Origin: Halomonas huangheensis
Lineage (GTDB): Bacteria > Pseudomonadota > Gammaproteobacteria > Pseudomonadales > Halomonadaceae
Assembly: GCF_001431725.1 (NCBI RefSeq)
Contig: NZ_CP013106.1
Location: forward strand, 1,550,001 to 1,614,000
Direction of reading: 5' to 3'
DNA length: 64,000 nucleotides
Shown: positions 51,791-61,012 of the stretch, piece after piece
Position numbering within the stretch: the stretch's first letter is position 1
Layout of the letters: the number at the start of each line of letters is the position of its first letter
Notes under the pieces: generated by a model
Databases searched by the model: none
Told to the model about the DNA's origin: nothing
What the model saw: the letters and a program-made list of their open reading frames with translations, nothing else
Program-made: the position numbers and the translations under genes

Positions 51791-52993
51791 GTGTCTCTGA
51801 ATGCTCGGCGTGTTTCGCTGCTGGTAGCAGCCAATACTGCTCTGGCGCCTTTTGCCATTGATGCTTATCTTCCCGCGATGAAGTCGCTGGCGGACTCGGT
51901 GGGCGCCAGTGTTCATCATACTGAACTATCGCTGAGCAGCTTCCTTGTCGGCTTTGCACTGGGACAACTGGTGTGCGGTCCATTGTCAGACCGTCTGGGT
52001 CGTAAGCCTGTACTGCTTGGCGGTCAGGTAGTGTTCATGTTGGCCAGTTTGGCGATTATCTTCGTCAATACCTTGCCGGAACTATTGGTGCTGCGTTTCA
52101 TTCAAGCGTTGGGAGGAGGGGCCTGTGTGGTCAACTCGGCGGCTATTGTGCGCGATTGTTTCAGTGGTCGTGAGGCGGCGAAGGTGATGTCGACCATGGC
52201 GATGATTCTGATGCTGGCGCCTCTGGCTGCCCCAGCAGTCGGCAGCATGTTGCTGTATGTGGCCGACTGGTGGCTGATCTTCCTGTTCCTCGCTGTTTAT
52301 GCGTTATTCCTGATGTGGTTGCTGAGTGTCCATTTGCCGGAAACGCGAGCTCCAGGTCTGCCAGTGGCGTCGCCACGTCAGGTGTTGCGTAACTATGTCA
52401 GCGTGTTGGTAGACCGGCGAGCCATGGGCTATATCCTCGCGACCTCGATGGCGTTCGCCGGGATCTTCGCCTTCGTCACCTCATCGCCGTTCCTTTACAT
52501 GGAGTATTACGGACTGAGCCCAGCGGTGTATCCAGTGGTGTTCGGTGCCAACGTGCTGGTCATGGTGCTGTCCAATCGCGTCAATATTCATCTGCTGCGC
52601 AAGCGCAGTCCTCAGCAGAACCTGCGCCTGGGGTTGGCGATTCAATGGTGTGCCGGCGTGGCGCTGGTGGTGTTGGTGCTCAGTGGCAATGATTCGATCT
52701 ATACCGTGGTGCCGCTGGTGATGATGTTCCTCGGTGTGATGGGCCTGATCTCGCCGAACGCCATTTCCTCACTTCTGGACCGGTTCAGCCATATGAGTGC
52801 TACTGCCACGGCATTGCAGGGCTGTATTCAGTTCAGTTGTGGCGCTTTGGTCGGAGTTCTTGTCACTGCCTTTGAAATCGACTCTGCCTGGCCGATGGTT
52901 GTGGCAATGCTCAGCGTAGCAACGATCGGTAACCTGAGTCTGAGGGTACTGGCGCGCAACGATGGCATCCCGGAGCGCAGTGCCAATGCTTGA
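51791..52993 (+). CDS. Bcr/CflA-family multidrug efflux MFS transporter
   Basis: A 400-residue major-facilitator pump with about 12 membrane segments, of the Bcr/CflA drug-proton antiporter family. Signs are the N-terminal FAIDAYLPAM, the motif A GPLSDRLGRKPVLLGG after helix 2, and the RFIQALGGGACVVN stretch near helix 4. The GTG at 51791 follows GGAGG at a short distance; a TTG at 51752 with CAGGAG at 7 bases is a reasonable alternative that adds 13 residues. It overlaps the TauE-type gene by 8 bases, so the two may be co-transcribed. The substrates are unknown. Confidence 0.87.
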   Translation: MSLNARRVSLLVAANTALAPFAIDAYLPAMKSLADSVGASVHHTELSLSSFLVGFALGQLVCGPLSDRLGRKPVLLGGQVVFMLASLAIIFVNTLPELLVLRFIQALGGGACVVNSAAIVRDCFSGREAAKVMSTMAMILMLAPLAAPAVGSMLLYVADWWLIFLFLAVYALFLMWLLSVHLPETRAPGLPVASPRQVLRNYVSVLVDRRAMGYILATSMAFAGIFAFVTSSPFLYMEYYGLSPAVYPVVFGANVLVMVLSNRVNIHLLRKRSPQQNLRLGLAIQWCAGVALVVLVLSGNDSIYTVVPLVMMFLGVMGLISPNAISSLLDRFSHMSATATALQGCIQFSCGALVGVLVTAFEIDSAWPMVVAMLSVATIGNLSLRVLARNDGIPERSANA

Positions 52994-53756
52994 GTGGCTA
53001 TGTGATTTTTGGCAGGGCTGGTGGGTGTGGAGCGAATTAACGCCGCTGAACTGGCTGGGAGTGGGGCTGGCGTTGGCGTTGGGAGCCTTCGTTCAGCGCA
53101 CCACCGGATTCGGCATGGCGGTGGTGGGAGCGCCGCTGATTCTGTTGGTCGCGCCACGCCTGGTGCCGGTGGTGCTGGTCTTCTACGGCTTGTTGGTGTC
53201 TTGCCTGGTGGTGAGGCGCTATTGGCAGCAGGTCGAGATGCGCGATATCTCCACGGCACTTATCGGCAAGGTTCCGGGAACGATACTCGGTGTCTGGTTG
53301 CTGGTGATCGCGCCCATGGCAATACTCGAGTTGCTGATTGCAGGCATCGTGCTCTTCGCCGTTGTCGTGACCCTGTTTCGCTGGCGTCTGCCGGTCAATC
53401 GCGTATCGATGTTCGGTGCTGGTTTCGTATCGGGTATCTTCGGCAGTGTGGCCGCGATTGGTGGGCCACCGATGGTATTGCTGATGCATGGCATGCCTAT
53501 GGAGCGCTTGCGTGGTAACCTGGCGGCCTTCTTTCTGATCTCATCCATCATGACCCTCGCTGCGCTGGCCACCATGGCCGGTCAGGTCCACTTCTGGACG
53601 CTGGGCGTCAGTTTGAGCTTCTTGCCATTGGTGGTGGCAGGGCATGCGTTGGGGGCGGTGCTGGCCCCTTATATTCCGCGTGGGCTGTTGCAGGCAGGCT
53701 CGCTCGGGCTCTGCGCGTTGGCTGCGTTCAGTTTGCTGGTAAAGGCGTTGGGGTGA
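52986..53756 (+). CDS. TauE/SafE-family sulfite exporter-type permease
   Basis: A 256-residue membrane protein with 7-8 hydrophobic segments and a GAFVQRTTGFGMAVVGAP stretch, of the TauE/SafE (DUF81) anion permease family. Typical substrates are sulfite, sulfoacetate or other organosulfur anions, but specificity cannot be read from sequence. The ATG at 52986 overlaps the stop of the efflux gene by 8 bases. The 10-base repeat array starts right after its stop codon. Confidence 0.83.
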   Translation: MLEWLCDFWQGWWVWSELTPLNWLGVGLALALGAFVQRTTGFGMAVVGAPLILLVAPRLVPVVLVFYGLLVSCLVVRRYWQQVEMRDISTALIGKVPGTILGVWLLVIAPMAILELLIAGIVLFAVVVTLFRWRLPVNRVSMFGAGFVSGIFGSVAAIGGPPMVLLMHGMPMERLRGNLAAFFLISSIMTLAALATMAGQVHFWTLGVSLSFLPLVVAGHALGAVLAPYIPRGLLQAGSLGLCALAAFSLLVKALG

Positions 53757-53760
53757 GGCT

Positions 53761-53820
53761 GCTGGCCAGCAGTGGCCAGCAGTGGCCAGCAGTGGCCAGC
53801 AGTGGCCAGCAGTGGCCAGC
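53761..53820. repeat. 10-base tandem repeat, six units
   Basis: Five perfect copies of AGTGGCCAGC follow a degenerate first copy. Each unit contains the palindrome TGGCCA. The array begins 4 bases after the TauE-type stop and ends about 60 bases before the PHO box. Confidence 0.95.
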
Positions 53821-53878
53821 GACGAGCGACGAGCAACCCGAAGCTCTTTGCGGACGAAAAAATGCGGTTCCCGGGTAG

Positions 53879-53896
53879 TTGTCATGAGTCTGTCAT
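53879..53896 (+). promoter_or_regulatory. PHO box upstream of pstS
   Basis: TTGTCAT-GAGT-CTGTCAT: two 7-base half-sites (CTGTCAT consensus) separated by 4 bases, the standard binding arrangement for PhoB. It lies 65 bases before the pstS ATG, consistent with phosphate-starvation activation. Confidence 0.8.
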
Positions 53897-53960
53897 CTTT
53901 CTGCGGCAATGTTGGCGTCGCGAAGGTTGACCACTTCTACCTTACAGGGAGCTACCTATA

Positions 53961-54977
53961 ATGAATCGCATCCTCAAGACTACCGCCATTGCTGCTGCCG
54001 TGATCGGCGTGGTTGGTGTTGCTCAGGCTCGTGATCAGGTCCGTATCGTCGGTTCGAGCACGGTTTATCCGTTCGCCAGCTATGTTGCGGAAGAGTTCGG
54101 TGCCACTACCGAGTTCGCGACTCCTGTCATCGAATCCACCGGCTCCGGTGGCGGTATCAAACTGTTCTGCGCCGGTGTAGGTGAAGGGACTCCCGATATC
54201 ACCAATGCTTCACGTCGCATGAAGCCGACAGAGTTCGAGACCTGTGAAGCTAACGGTGTGACCGATATCACCGAAGCCTTCATTGGTTATGACGGCATCG
54301 CTTTTGCACAGTCCGCGGACAACGAGCCGATGGATGTAACTCGTGAGCAGTTGTTCCTGGCGCTGGCTGCCAAGGTGCCGGTCGATGGTGAGCTGGTCGA
54401 CAATCCCTACCAGAAGTGGAGCGATGTCGATTCTTCACTGCCGGATCGCAAGATCTCCGTCTATGGTCCGCCCACCACGTCCGGTACCCGTGATGCGTTC
54501 GGTGAGCTGGTCATGGAAGCCGCCTCTGAAGGCATGGAAGCCTATGCTGGTGAAGGCTATACCGATATCCGTGCCGATGGCGCCTTTATCGATGCCGGAG
54601 AGAATGACAACCTGATTGTTCAGCGTCTCGCTGAGAACCGTGATGCCTTCGGTATCTTCGGCTACTCCTTCCTCGAGGAAAATGCAGACACCCTGATCGG
54701 CTCCAATGTCGATGGTGTGGCACCGACGCCCGACGCCATTGGTTCCGGTGAGTATCCGGTGTCTCGTTCGCTGTTCTTCTACGTCAAGAACCAGCATGCA
54801 GAAGATGTGCCGGCCATGAGCGAGTACGCCAATCTGTTCATGAGCGAACAGATGATTGGTGATATCGGCTATCTGAAGGGAATTGGCCTGATTCCGGCGC
54901 CAGAAGATACGCGTGGCGAAGCGCGTGCCGCGGTAGAAGGGCATGACCAGCTTGAGCTGGCCGATCTGAGTGAGTAA
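53961..54977 (+). CDS. pstS: Phosphate ABC transporter substrate-binding protein
   Basis: A 338-residue periplasmic binding protein with a signal peptide of about 23 residues ending VAQA. The ligand loops are visible: IVGSSTVYPF, STGSGGGIK and SGTRDAF. It captures phosphate and passes it to PstCA. The ATG at 53961 follows AGGGAG. A PHO box lies upstream, and a strong hairpin separates it from pstC. The type resembles the Pseudomonas PstS-like protein rather than E. coli PstS. Confidence 0.93.
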   Translation: MNRILKTTAIAAAVIGVVGVAQARDQVRIVGSSTVYPFASYVAEEFGATTEFATPVIESTGSGGGIKLFCAGVGEGTPDITNASRRMKPTEFETCEANGVTDITEAFIGYDGIAFAQSADNEPMDVTREQLFLALAAKVPVDGELVDNPYQKWSDVDSSLPDRKISVYGPPTTSGTRDAFGELVMEAASEGMEAYAGEGYTDIRADGAFIDAGENDNLIVQRLAENRDAFGIFGYSFLEENADTLIGSNVDGVAPTPDAIGSGEYPVSRSLFFYVKNQHAEDVPAMSEYANLFMSEQMIGDIGYLKGIGLIPAPEDTRGEARAAVEGHDQLELADLSE

Positions 54978-54996
54978 GGCGTAAGCCTCAACCACA

Positions 54997-55027
54997 CCGG
55001 CCGGCAGCCTCACAGGTTGTCGGCCGG
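54997..55027 (+). terminator. Intercistronic hairpin between pstS and pstC
   Basis: CCGGCCG (54997-55003) and CGGCCGG (55021-55027) are perfectly complementary, with a 17-base loop. There is no T tract, so it is more likely an RNA-stabilising or attenuating stem that makes pstS mRNA more abundant than pstCAB. Confidence 0.55.
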
Positions 55028-55081
55028 AACACGTTCTGGCGAGCCGATGCTCGACAGGGCATAGAACACCGAGAGACACCA

Positions 55082-56338
55082 ATGCAGACCAATCAACTGC
55101 TGGCCATGTTCTGTGGCGCACTCCTGGTGCTGGGTCTGGTCGCTTACCTGCTGGGACGTTCGAAGGCGACGCGAGTACGCGCCTCGGGCACCGCGATGTA
55201 TGCCCAGCCTGATCAGTATGCCTGGTTTACCGTACTGTCGACTGCTGGTCCCGCACTCGCGATAGGCGCGATTGCCTCCTTTATCATGCTGCTGTTGGGT
55301 GCCGATATCCCGCCGATGCTGTTATTGGCGAGTTGCCTGGCCATTGCCTGTGTCGGTCTGGTAATCGGCATCAATATGGTGCGCCCCGATTTTCATGCGC
55401 GTCAGGCTATTGAAAGGGTGATTCGCTTTATCCTTGCTGGCGCAGCGATGATTTCCATCTTCACCACCCTGGGCATTCTGCTGTCGATCGTCTTCGAGGC
55501 GGTGCGCTTCTTCAACATGCAGAACTTCTGGGACTTCATCACCGGTACCGTCTGGAATCCCGGTGCCAGCTTCCTGGAAGCGGCTGGACGTGCGGAGGAG
55601 GGCGCTACAGCAGCCCAGTTCGGTTCTGTTCCGTTATTCGCCGGTACCTTCATGATCACCTTCATCGCCATGTTGGTGGCGATTCCGGTCGGTCTGTTGT
55701 CGGCCATTTACATGTCCGAGTTTGCACCTCAGCGAGTACGCACCGTATTCAAGCCGGTACTGGAAGTTCTGGCGGGTATCCCCACCGTTGTGTATGGCTT
55801 CTTTGCAGCGATTACCGTGGCTCCGATCATCGTCGCCGTCGCTGGTTTCTTTGGTCTGGAAGCATCCTTCAACAACGCGCTCGCGCCAGGCATCGTGATG
55901 GGGATCATGATCATCCCGTTCATCTCCTCGTTGTCCGATGACGTCATCAACTCGGTGCCGGACAGCATGCGTCAGGGCTCCCTGGCGTTGGGCCTGACCC
56001 GCGGAGAGATGATTCGTGACATCGTGATTCCGGCGGCCTTGCCCGGCATCATCTCTGCATCACTGCTGGCGGTATCCCGCGCGCTGGGTGAGACCATGAT
56101 TGTGGTAATGGCGGCGGGTATGCGCCCAAACCTGAGCTTCAACCCGTTGGAAGACATGACCACAGTGACGGTGCGTATCGTAGCGGCGCTGACCGGTGAC
56201 CAGGAGTTCGGTAGTGCAGAGACGCTGTCGGCCTTTGCCCTGGGGCTGGTGTTGTTTGCCGTGACTCTGACGCTCAACCTGGTGTCAGTGATCATGATTC
56301 GTCGCTTCCGCGAAAAGTATCGCGTCAACAACCTCTAA
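55082..56338 (+). CDS. pstC: Phosphate ABC transporter permease PstC
   Basis: A 418-residue inner-membrane permease, larger than E. coli PstC (about 319) because of an N-terminal extension of about 100 residues with extra membrane segments. The BPD transporter domain occupies the C-terminal 280 residues, with the EAA-type loop LALGLTRGEMIRDIVIPAALPG. It forms the channel with PstA. Confidence 0.91.
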   Translation: MQTNQLLAMFCGALLVLGLVAYLLGRSKATRVRASGTAMYAQPDQYAWFTVLSTAGPALAIGAIASFIMLLLGADIPPMLLLASCLAIACVGLVIGINMVRPDFHARQAIERVIRFILAGAAMISIFTTLGILLSIVFEAVRFFNMQNFWDFITGTVWNPGASFLEAAGRAEEGATAAQFGSVPLFAGTFMITFIAMLVAIPVGLLSAIYMSEFAPQRVRTVFKPVLEVLAGIPTVVYGFFAAITVAPIIVAVAGFFGLEASFNNALAPGIVMGIMIIPFISSLSDDVINSVPDSMRQGSLALGLTRGEMIRDIVIPAALPGIISASLLAVSRALGETMIVVMAAGMRPNLSFNPLEDMTTVTVRIVAALTGDQEFGSAETLSAFALGLVLFAVTLTLNLVSVIMIRRFREKYRVNNL

Positions 56339-56356
56339 GGTCGTGGAGCCAAGCCA

Positions 56357-57523
56357 ATGAGACAATCTTTCGACGATATAAGCGCCCAGCTCCGCGCTCG
56401 CCATCGCAGGTCCACGCGTTTGAAGTGGACTTCCATGGGTGCCCTTGGACTGGCGGTACTATTTCTGGTGCTGTTCTTTGCCGATATGACCGTCAAGGGC
56501 CTGCCGGCGTTTCAGCAGGCCCAGATTCAGGTTGAAATCGACTATTCGGAGCAGGCCAGCCAGTTGCCACTGGCGGCAGTCAATGAGGATGTACGGCGCC
56601 TTGTCAGCCGTGGATATCTGCGGCTGATTCCGGGACGTATGCGAGATAACCCTGAGCTGCTCGGTACCAGGCACATGGAGTGGGTACTGGCGGATGGCCA
56701 GGTTGATCAGTACCTCAAGGGACATCACACGCGCCTCTCCGCCAATGAGCAGGCGACTGTCGAAGCACTGAAGCAGGAAGGGCGTGCGGAACTGCGCTTC
56801 AACACCACCTTCTTCACCAATGGAGATTCGAAGATGCCCGAACTGGCCGGTATTGCGTCGGCCGCAATGGGCACGGTCTTCACGCTGCTGGTGACTATCG
56901 CGGTGGCCTTCCCGATTGGGGTAATGACGGCGGTCTATCTGGAAGAATTTGCCCCGGACAACCGCTTTACTCAGCTTATCGAGATCAACATCAACAATCT
57001 CGCGGCCATTCCGTCGATCCTGTTTGGTCTGTTGGGGCTGGCGGTCTTCATCAGCTTCTTTGGTGTGCCGCGTTCCTCGCCAGTTGTCGGTGGTCTGACA
57101 TTGGCACTGATGACGCTGCCGGTGATCATCATCGCCACTCGCACCGCTCTGCGTAGCGTTCCAGACTCGATCCGTCATGCAGCGTTTGGCGTTGGCTGCT
57201 CTCGCTGGCAGGTGGTGCGCGATCATGTGCTGCCACTGGCGATGCCCGGGATCATGACCGGCTCGATCATTGGTCTGGCACAGGCGATGGGTGAGACTGC
57301 GCCGCTGATCATCGTCGGTATGGTGGCCTTCATCCCTGATGTCACCAACTCCTTTACCGAAGCAGCAACGGTGCTGCCGGCACAGATATTTACCTGGGCC
57401 GGGGAGCCGGATCGTGCCTTTATCGAGAAGACCTCGGGCGGCATTCTGGTGCTGTTGGCCGTACTGGTGACGCTGAACGCGACCGCTGTGGTGCTGCGCA
57501 AGAAATTTGAGCGTCGTTGGTAG
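56357..57523 (+). CDS. pstA: Phosphate ABC transporter permease PstA
   Basis: A 388-residue partner permease of PstC, 18 bases downstream of it. After a first membrane segment it has a periplasmic-side insert of about 100 residues (roughly 45-155), absent from E. coli PstA. The usual permease core follows, with the loop AFGVGCSRWQVVRDHVLPLA. The C terminus ends in a basic tail. Confidence 0.91.
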   Translation: MRQSFDDISAQLRARHRRSTRLKWTSMGALGLAVLFLVLFFADMTVKGLPAFQQAQIQVEIDYSEQASQLPLAAVNEDVRRLVSRGYLRLIPGRMRDNPELLGTRHMEWVLADGQVDQYLKGHHTRLSANEQATVEALKQEGRAELRFNTTFFTNGDSKMPELAGIASAAMGTVFTLLVTIAVAFPIGVMTAVYLEEFAPDNRFTQLIEININNLAAIPSILFGLLGLAVFISFFGVPRSSPVVGGLTLALMTLPVIIIATRTALRSVPDSIRHAAFGVGCSRWQVVRDHVLPLAMPGIMTGSIIGLAQAMGETAPLIIVGMVAFIPDVTNSFTEAATVLPAQIFTWAGEPDRAFIEKTSGGILVLLAVLVTLNATAVVLRKKFERRW

Positions 57524-57550
57524 CGGCGTCATCACACAGGATAAACTGCT

Positions 57551-58396
57551 ATGAATATCAAGGTTGCCCAGCGCGGAGAGAACGTGATGAAGCAGGATCA
57601 ACCGGGCCAGCCAGTCACGCGCAATGACGATGCCAACCACGAGCTGAGCATTCGCGTACGTGATCTGGACCTGTGGTACAGCGATTTTCACGCGCTCAAG
57701 TCCATCGATATGGATTTGTATCAGAAGAACGTTACCGCGCTGATTGGCCCTTCTGGGTGCGGTAAATCCACCTTCCTGCGTTGTCTCAATCGCATGAATG
57801 ATCTGATACCGAGTGTCAGGATCAAGGGCTTGATCGAGATGGATGGCCGCGATGTCAATGAGGCCAGAATGGATGAGGTGGCACTGCGTCGCCGTGTGGG
57901 AATGGTATTCCAGAAGCCCAACCCCTTTCCCAAGTCGATCTATGACAATGTTGTCTATGCGCCACGCATGCATGATCTGGTCAGCCGCAAGGCCGATCAG
58001 GACGAGCTGGTCGAGCGGGCGCTGCGTGATGCTGGGCTTTGGGAAGAGGTCAAGGACAAGCTGCATCAGCCGGGCACCTCGCTGTCTGGTGGTCAGCAGC
58101 AGCGTCTATGCATAGCGCGGGCGATTGCGGTACAGCCGGATGTGATCTTGATGGACGAGCCGACTTCGGCACTGGATCCAATCTCCACCGCGACCATTGA
58201 AGACCTGATGGACAAGCTCAAGCAGCAGTTCACCATCATCACCGTGACGCATAACATGCAGCAAGCGGCACGCGTGGCGGATTACACCGCGTTCTTTCAC
58301 CTCGGTGAAGTGGTGGAGTACAACGACACCAAGACCATGTTCTCCAACCCGAATACCAAGAAGGCCGAGGACTACATTACCGGCCGCTATGGTTGA
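57551..58396 (+). CDS. pstB: Phosphate ABC transporter ATPase PstB
   Basis: A 281-residue ATPase that powers phosphate uptake. Walker A is GPSGCGKST (66-74), the signature is LSGGQQQR, and Walker B is [12 protein letters not shown] followed by an H-loop. An internal ATG at 57587 is an alternative start that would remove a non-conserved N terminus. The operon ends here: no phoU follows, and the next gene is on the other strand. Confidence 0.94.
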   Translation: MNIKVAQRGENVMKQDQPGQPVTRNDDANHELSIRVRDLDLWYSDFHALKSIDMDLYQKNVTALIGPSGCGKSTFLRCLNRMNDLIPSVRIKGLIEMDGRDVNEARMDEVALRRRVGMVFQKPNPFPKSIYDNVVYAPRMHDLVSRKADQDELVERALRDAGLWEEVKDKLHQPGTSLSGGQQQRLCIARAIAVQPDVILMDEPTSALDPISTATIEDLMDKLKQQFTIITVTHNMQQAARVADYTAFFHLGEVVEYNDTKTMFSNPNTKKAEDYITGRYG

Positions 58397-58423
58397 TGCG
58401 ATTGGTGCTGTGGATGAAGTGAA

Positions 58424-58449
58424 CAGGGGGAAGCTTCGGCTTCCCCCTG
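58424..58449 (+). terminator. UUCG-tetraloop hairpin after pstB
   Basis: CAGGGGGAAGC (58424-58434) and GCTTCCCCCTG (58439-58449) form a perfect 11-base stem closed by TTCG, an exceptionally stable tetraloop. There is no T tract, but it lies 28 bases after the pstB stop and before a convergent gene. Confidence 0.7.
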
Positions 58450-58462
58450 CTGCGTGTGAGCC

Positions 58463-58540
58463 CTGTTATTTGTAAGTTCTGTTATTTGTAAGTTCTGTTA
58501 CTTGTGAGTCCTTTACTTATAAGTACTTTACTTACAAATA
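58463..58540. repeat. 15-16-base tandem repeat, five degenerate copies
   Basis: Two perfect copies of CTGTTATTTGTAAGTT are followed by one 16-base and two 15-base variants. The array occupies the whole space between the UUCG hairpin and the stop codon of the converging MFS gene at 58541. Confidence 0.9.
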
Positions 58541-59737
58541 CTAGGAACTCGCAGCATCATGGCCGGCACTTTGCCGACGGAGTCCTCGCATGGCCCACAG
58601 ACCCAGTATCGGCCCAGGTAACAGCAGCCAGCTGACCGATAGTTCGATGCTGGTCCATAGCTGGCTACCCAGCCAGATGCCGGGCAGGGTGCAGGCAAAG
58701 CCGATGGCATTCATGACCGCCAGCGTAGCGCCGACACGCTCACGTGGCGCCGCTGCCGAGGCCAGCGCCGAGAACTGTGCGGAGTCAGCAACGACGCTGA
58801 AGCCCCATAGCCCGAGCAGGGCAAGCAAAAGCCATGGAGAAAGGTTGCCCAGCAATGGGTAGACAAGACACAGGCAGCCGGACGTTGCCAGTGCCAGACT
58901 GGCCATGCGCCGACTACCGTAGCGCCGACTGAAATACCCGGCAATGATGGAGCCGGGCATGCCGAGCGCGATCACCGTGAAGGACAGCCAGGCAATCCAG
59001 CCCGTCCCCAGTTCCAGACGGGTGATCTCTCGGGATACCAGCAACGGTACCAACAGCCAGAAGGCATACAGTTCCCAGCAGTGGCCGAAGTAACCACCGG
59101 CGGCACCACGAAAATTGCGATCTTTCCAGGCGGACAAGCCCTCGGCAAGACTAACTCTTGATGAGGATGATGGTAGGTGCGGACCATCACCCAACCAGCG
59201 CACCGCGACACCGCCGGCAACGGCCAATAGGGAAGTCAGCGCCAATGTCCATGCCCAGGGAAGTGCCAGCGTCAGGCCGCGAACCAGATGGGGCATGGCG
59301 GTGCCGAGCGTCAACATACCGACTAGCCAGGCGAGCGCAGCACCCGTATGGCGAGGTGTCCAGCCGATGACCAGTTTCATGCCCAGCGGATAGATACCTG
59401 CGAGGCAGAAGCCAGTAAGCCAACGGAAGATCAGGGCAAGGACGGGCTGCTCGATCACCGCCACCATTGCCAGATTACAGGCGGCGCCCAGCAGACTGGA
59501 AAACAGAAATACTCGACTGGCGCGGAAGCGATCGGAGAGCCCGGTGGTGGCAATGAACAGGGTGCCGAGGATAAATCCCAGCTGTACGGCGATGGTCAAC
59601 TGACCGAGAGTGGCCTCGCTGAGCCCGACTTGCGTCGTGAGAGTATTGGCTACGCCATTGATGCTGAACCACAGTGACGTACCGCACCACTGAGCAACGA
59701 CGATAACCGGTAACGCAAGGCGGTGGCGTGGCAGCAT
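58541..59737 (-). CDS. MFS transporter of unknown specificity
   Basis: A 398-residue major-facilitator transporter with about 12 hydrophobic segments. The first cytoplasmic loop carries GLSDRFRASRVFL (motif A-like), and the N-terminal WCGTSLWFSINGVANTL stretch is characteristic of a proteobacterial subgroup with no assigned substrate. It lies 90 bases before the thiolase gene on the same strand and could be in its transcript. A role in organic-acid or acyl-metabolite transport is only a guess. Confidence 0.83.
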   Translation of the reverse strand: MLPRHRLALPVIVVAQWCGTSLWFSINGVANTLTTQVGLSEATLGQLTIAVQLGFILGTLFIATTGLSDRFRASRVFLFSSLLGAACNLAMVAVIEQPVLALIFRWLTGFCLAGIYPLGMKLVIGWTPRHTGAALAWLVGMLTLGTAMPHLVRGLTLALPWAWTLALTSLLAVAGGVAVRWLGDGPHLPSSSSRVSLAEGLSAWKDRNFRGAAGGYFGHCWELYAFWLLVPLLVSREITRLELGTGWIAWLSFTVIALGMPGSIIAGYFSRRYGSRRMASLALATSGCLCLVYPLLGNLSPWLLLALLGLWGFSVVADSAQFSALASAAAPRERVGATLAVMNAIGFACTLPGIWLGSQLWTSIELSVSWLLLPGPILGLWAMRGLRRQSAGHDAASS

Positions 59738-59827
59738 GGGACCTCGGCAGACAGACTTGGGAGCCGGCAGGGAAAACCCTGCCGGGAACTCATCATACCT
59801 GGAAGGCTATTGGATCGGGAGAAGAGA

Positions 59828-61012
59828 TCAGTCGATCAGCTCGACCGCCACTGCGGTCGCTTCACCACCACCAATGCAAAGGCTTGCGATGCCACGTTTG
59901 CCGCCGCGTAGACGCAGTGCGTGGATCAGAGTCGCGATGATACGTGAGCCGGTCGAACCCACCGGATGTCCCTGAGCGCAGGCGCCGCCGAAGACGTTGA
60001 CCTTGTCGTGGGGCAGGCCGAGGTCATCCATCGCCATCAGCGTGACCACTGCGAAGGCTTCGTTGATCTCGAACAGATCGACATCTTCCGCCTTCCAGTC
60101 GAGTTGCTTGAGCAGCTTGTCGATGGCTCCCACCGGAGCAATGGTGAATTCGCTGGGATGACGCGAATGGGTCGCATGACCCAACATGCGGGCCAACGGC
60201 TGGGCACCAAGGCGCTGAGCAGCCTCGCCGGAGGCGAGAATCAGCGCCGAGGCACCATCGGAGATGGAACTGGCGTTGGCCGCGGTGATGGTGCCATCAC
60301 GCGAGAAGGCGGGGCGTAGGCTACGGATACGGTCGAGTTTGGCCTGGAAGGGTTGTTCGTCGTGTTCGACAATCGTCTCGCCCTGACGAGTACTGATCGT
60401 GACCGGAGCCATTTCGGCATTCAGATGTCCGGCCTCAGTGGCCTGCATGGCGCGCTCCAGAGAGGCAATGGCGAAATCGTCCATGCGTTCGCGACTGTAC
60501 CGCCGATCATCGGCAACCTGCTGGGCAAAGCTACCCATCAGTTTGCCGGTTTCGGCATCTTCCAGCCCATCGTAGAACATGTGATCCTTCAACTCTCCAT
60601 GTCCCAGTCGGTAGCCGCTGCGTGCTTTGGTCAGGATGTGCGGAGCGTTGGACATCGACTCCATGCCTCCCGCCAGCATGACCTCGCCGCTGCCGGCTCT
60701 GATCAGGTCGTGTGCGAACATGGCCGCCTTCATGCCCGAGCCGCACAGTTTGTTGATGGTCGTGGCACCTATGCTATCGGGAATGCCTGCCTGGCGCATG
60801 GCCTGACGCGCGGGGCCCTGCTTGATACCGGCGGGCAATACACAACCCATGATGCCTTCGTCGATGTTGTCTGCGGTAATACCGGCGTTCTCGACGGCGG
60901 CGCGAATCGCGGTGGCGGCCAGCTCTGGTGCCGTCAGTGAGGCGAGTGAACCCAGCATTCCTCCCATGGGGGTGCGGGTGGCGGATAGAAAGACAATGTC
61001 GCGTTGGCTCAT
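59828..61012 (-). CDS. Acetyl-CoA C-acetyltransferase (thiolase)
   Basis: A 394-residue thiolase that condenses or cleaves acetyl-CoA / acetoacetyl-CoA. The acylated Cys90 is in NKLCGSGMKAA, a catalytic His lies in FGGACAQGHPVG (around residue 350), and the second Cys is in ASLCIGGGEA (around 380). Length and motifs fit the AtoB/PhaA type. It is divergent from a TetR gene and upstream of an acyl-CoA synthetase on the other strand. Either polyhydroxyalkanoate synthesis or short-chain acyl degradation is possible; the neighbours favour degradation. Confidence 0.9.
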   Translation of the reverse strand: MSQRDIVFLSATRTPMGGMLGSLASLTAPELAATAIRAAVENAGITADNIDEGIMGCVLPAGIKQGPARQAMRQAGIPDSIGATTINKLCGSGMKAAMFAHDLIRAGSGEVMLAGGMESMSNAPHILTKARSGYRLGHGELKDHMFYDGLEDAETGKLMGSFAQQVADDRRYSRERMDDFAIASLERAMQATEAGHLNAEMAPVTISTRQGETIVEHDEQPFQAKLDRIRSLRPAFSRDGTITAANASSISDGASALILASGEAAQRLGAQPLARMLGHATHSRHPSEFTIAPVGAIDKLLKQLDWKAEDVDLFEINEAFAVVTLMAMDDLGLPHDKVNVFGGACAQGHPVGSTGSRIIATLIHALRLRGGKRGIASLCIGGGEATAVAVELID

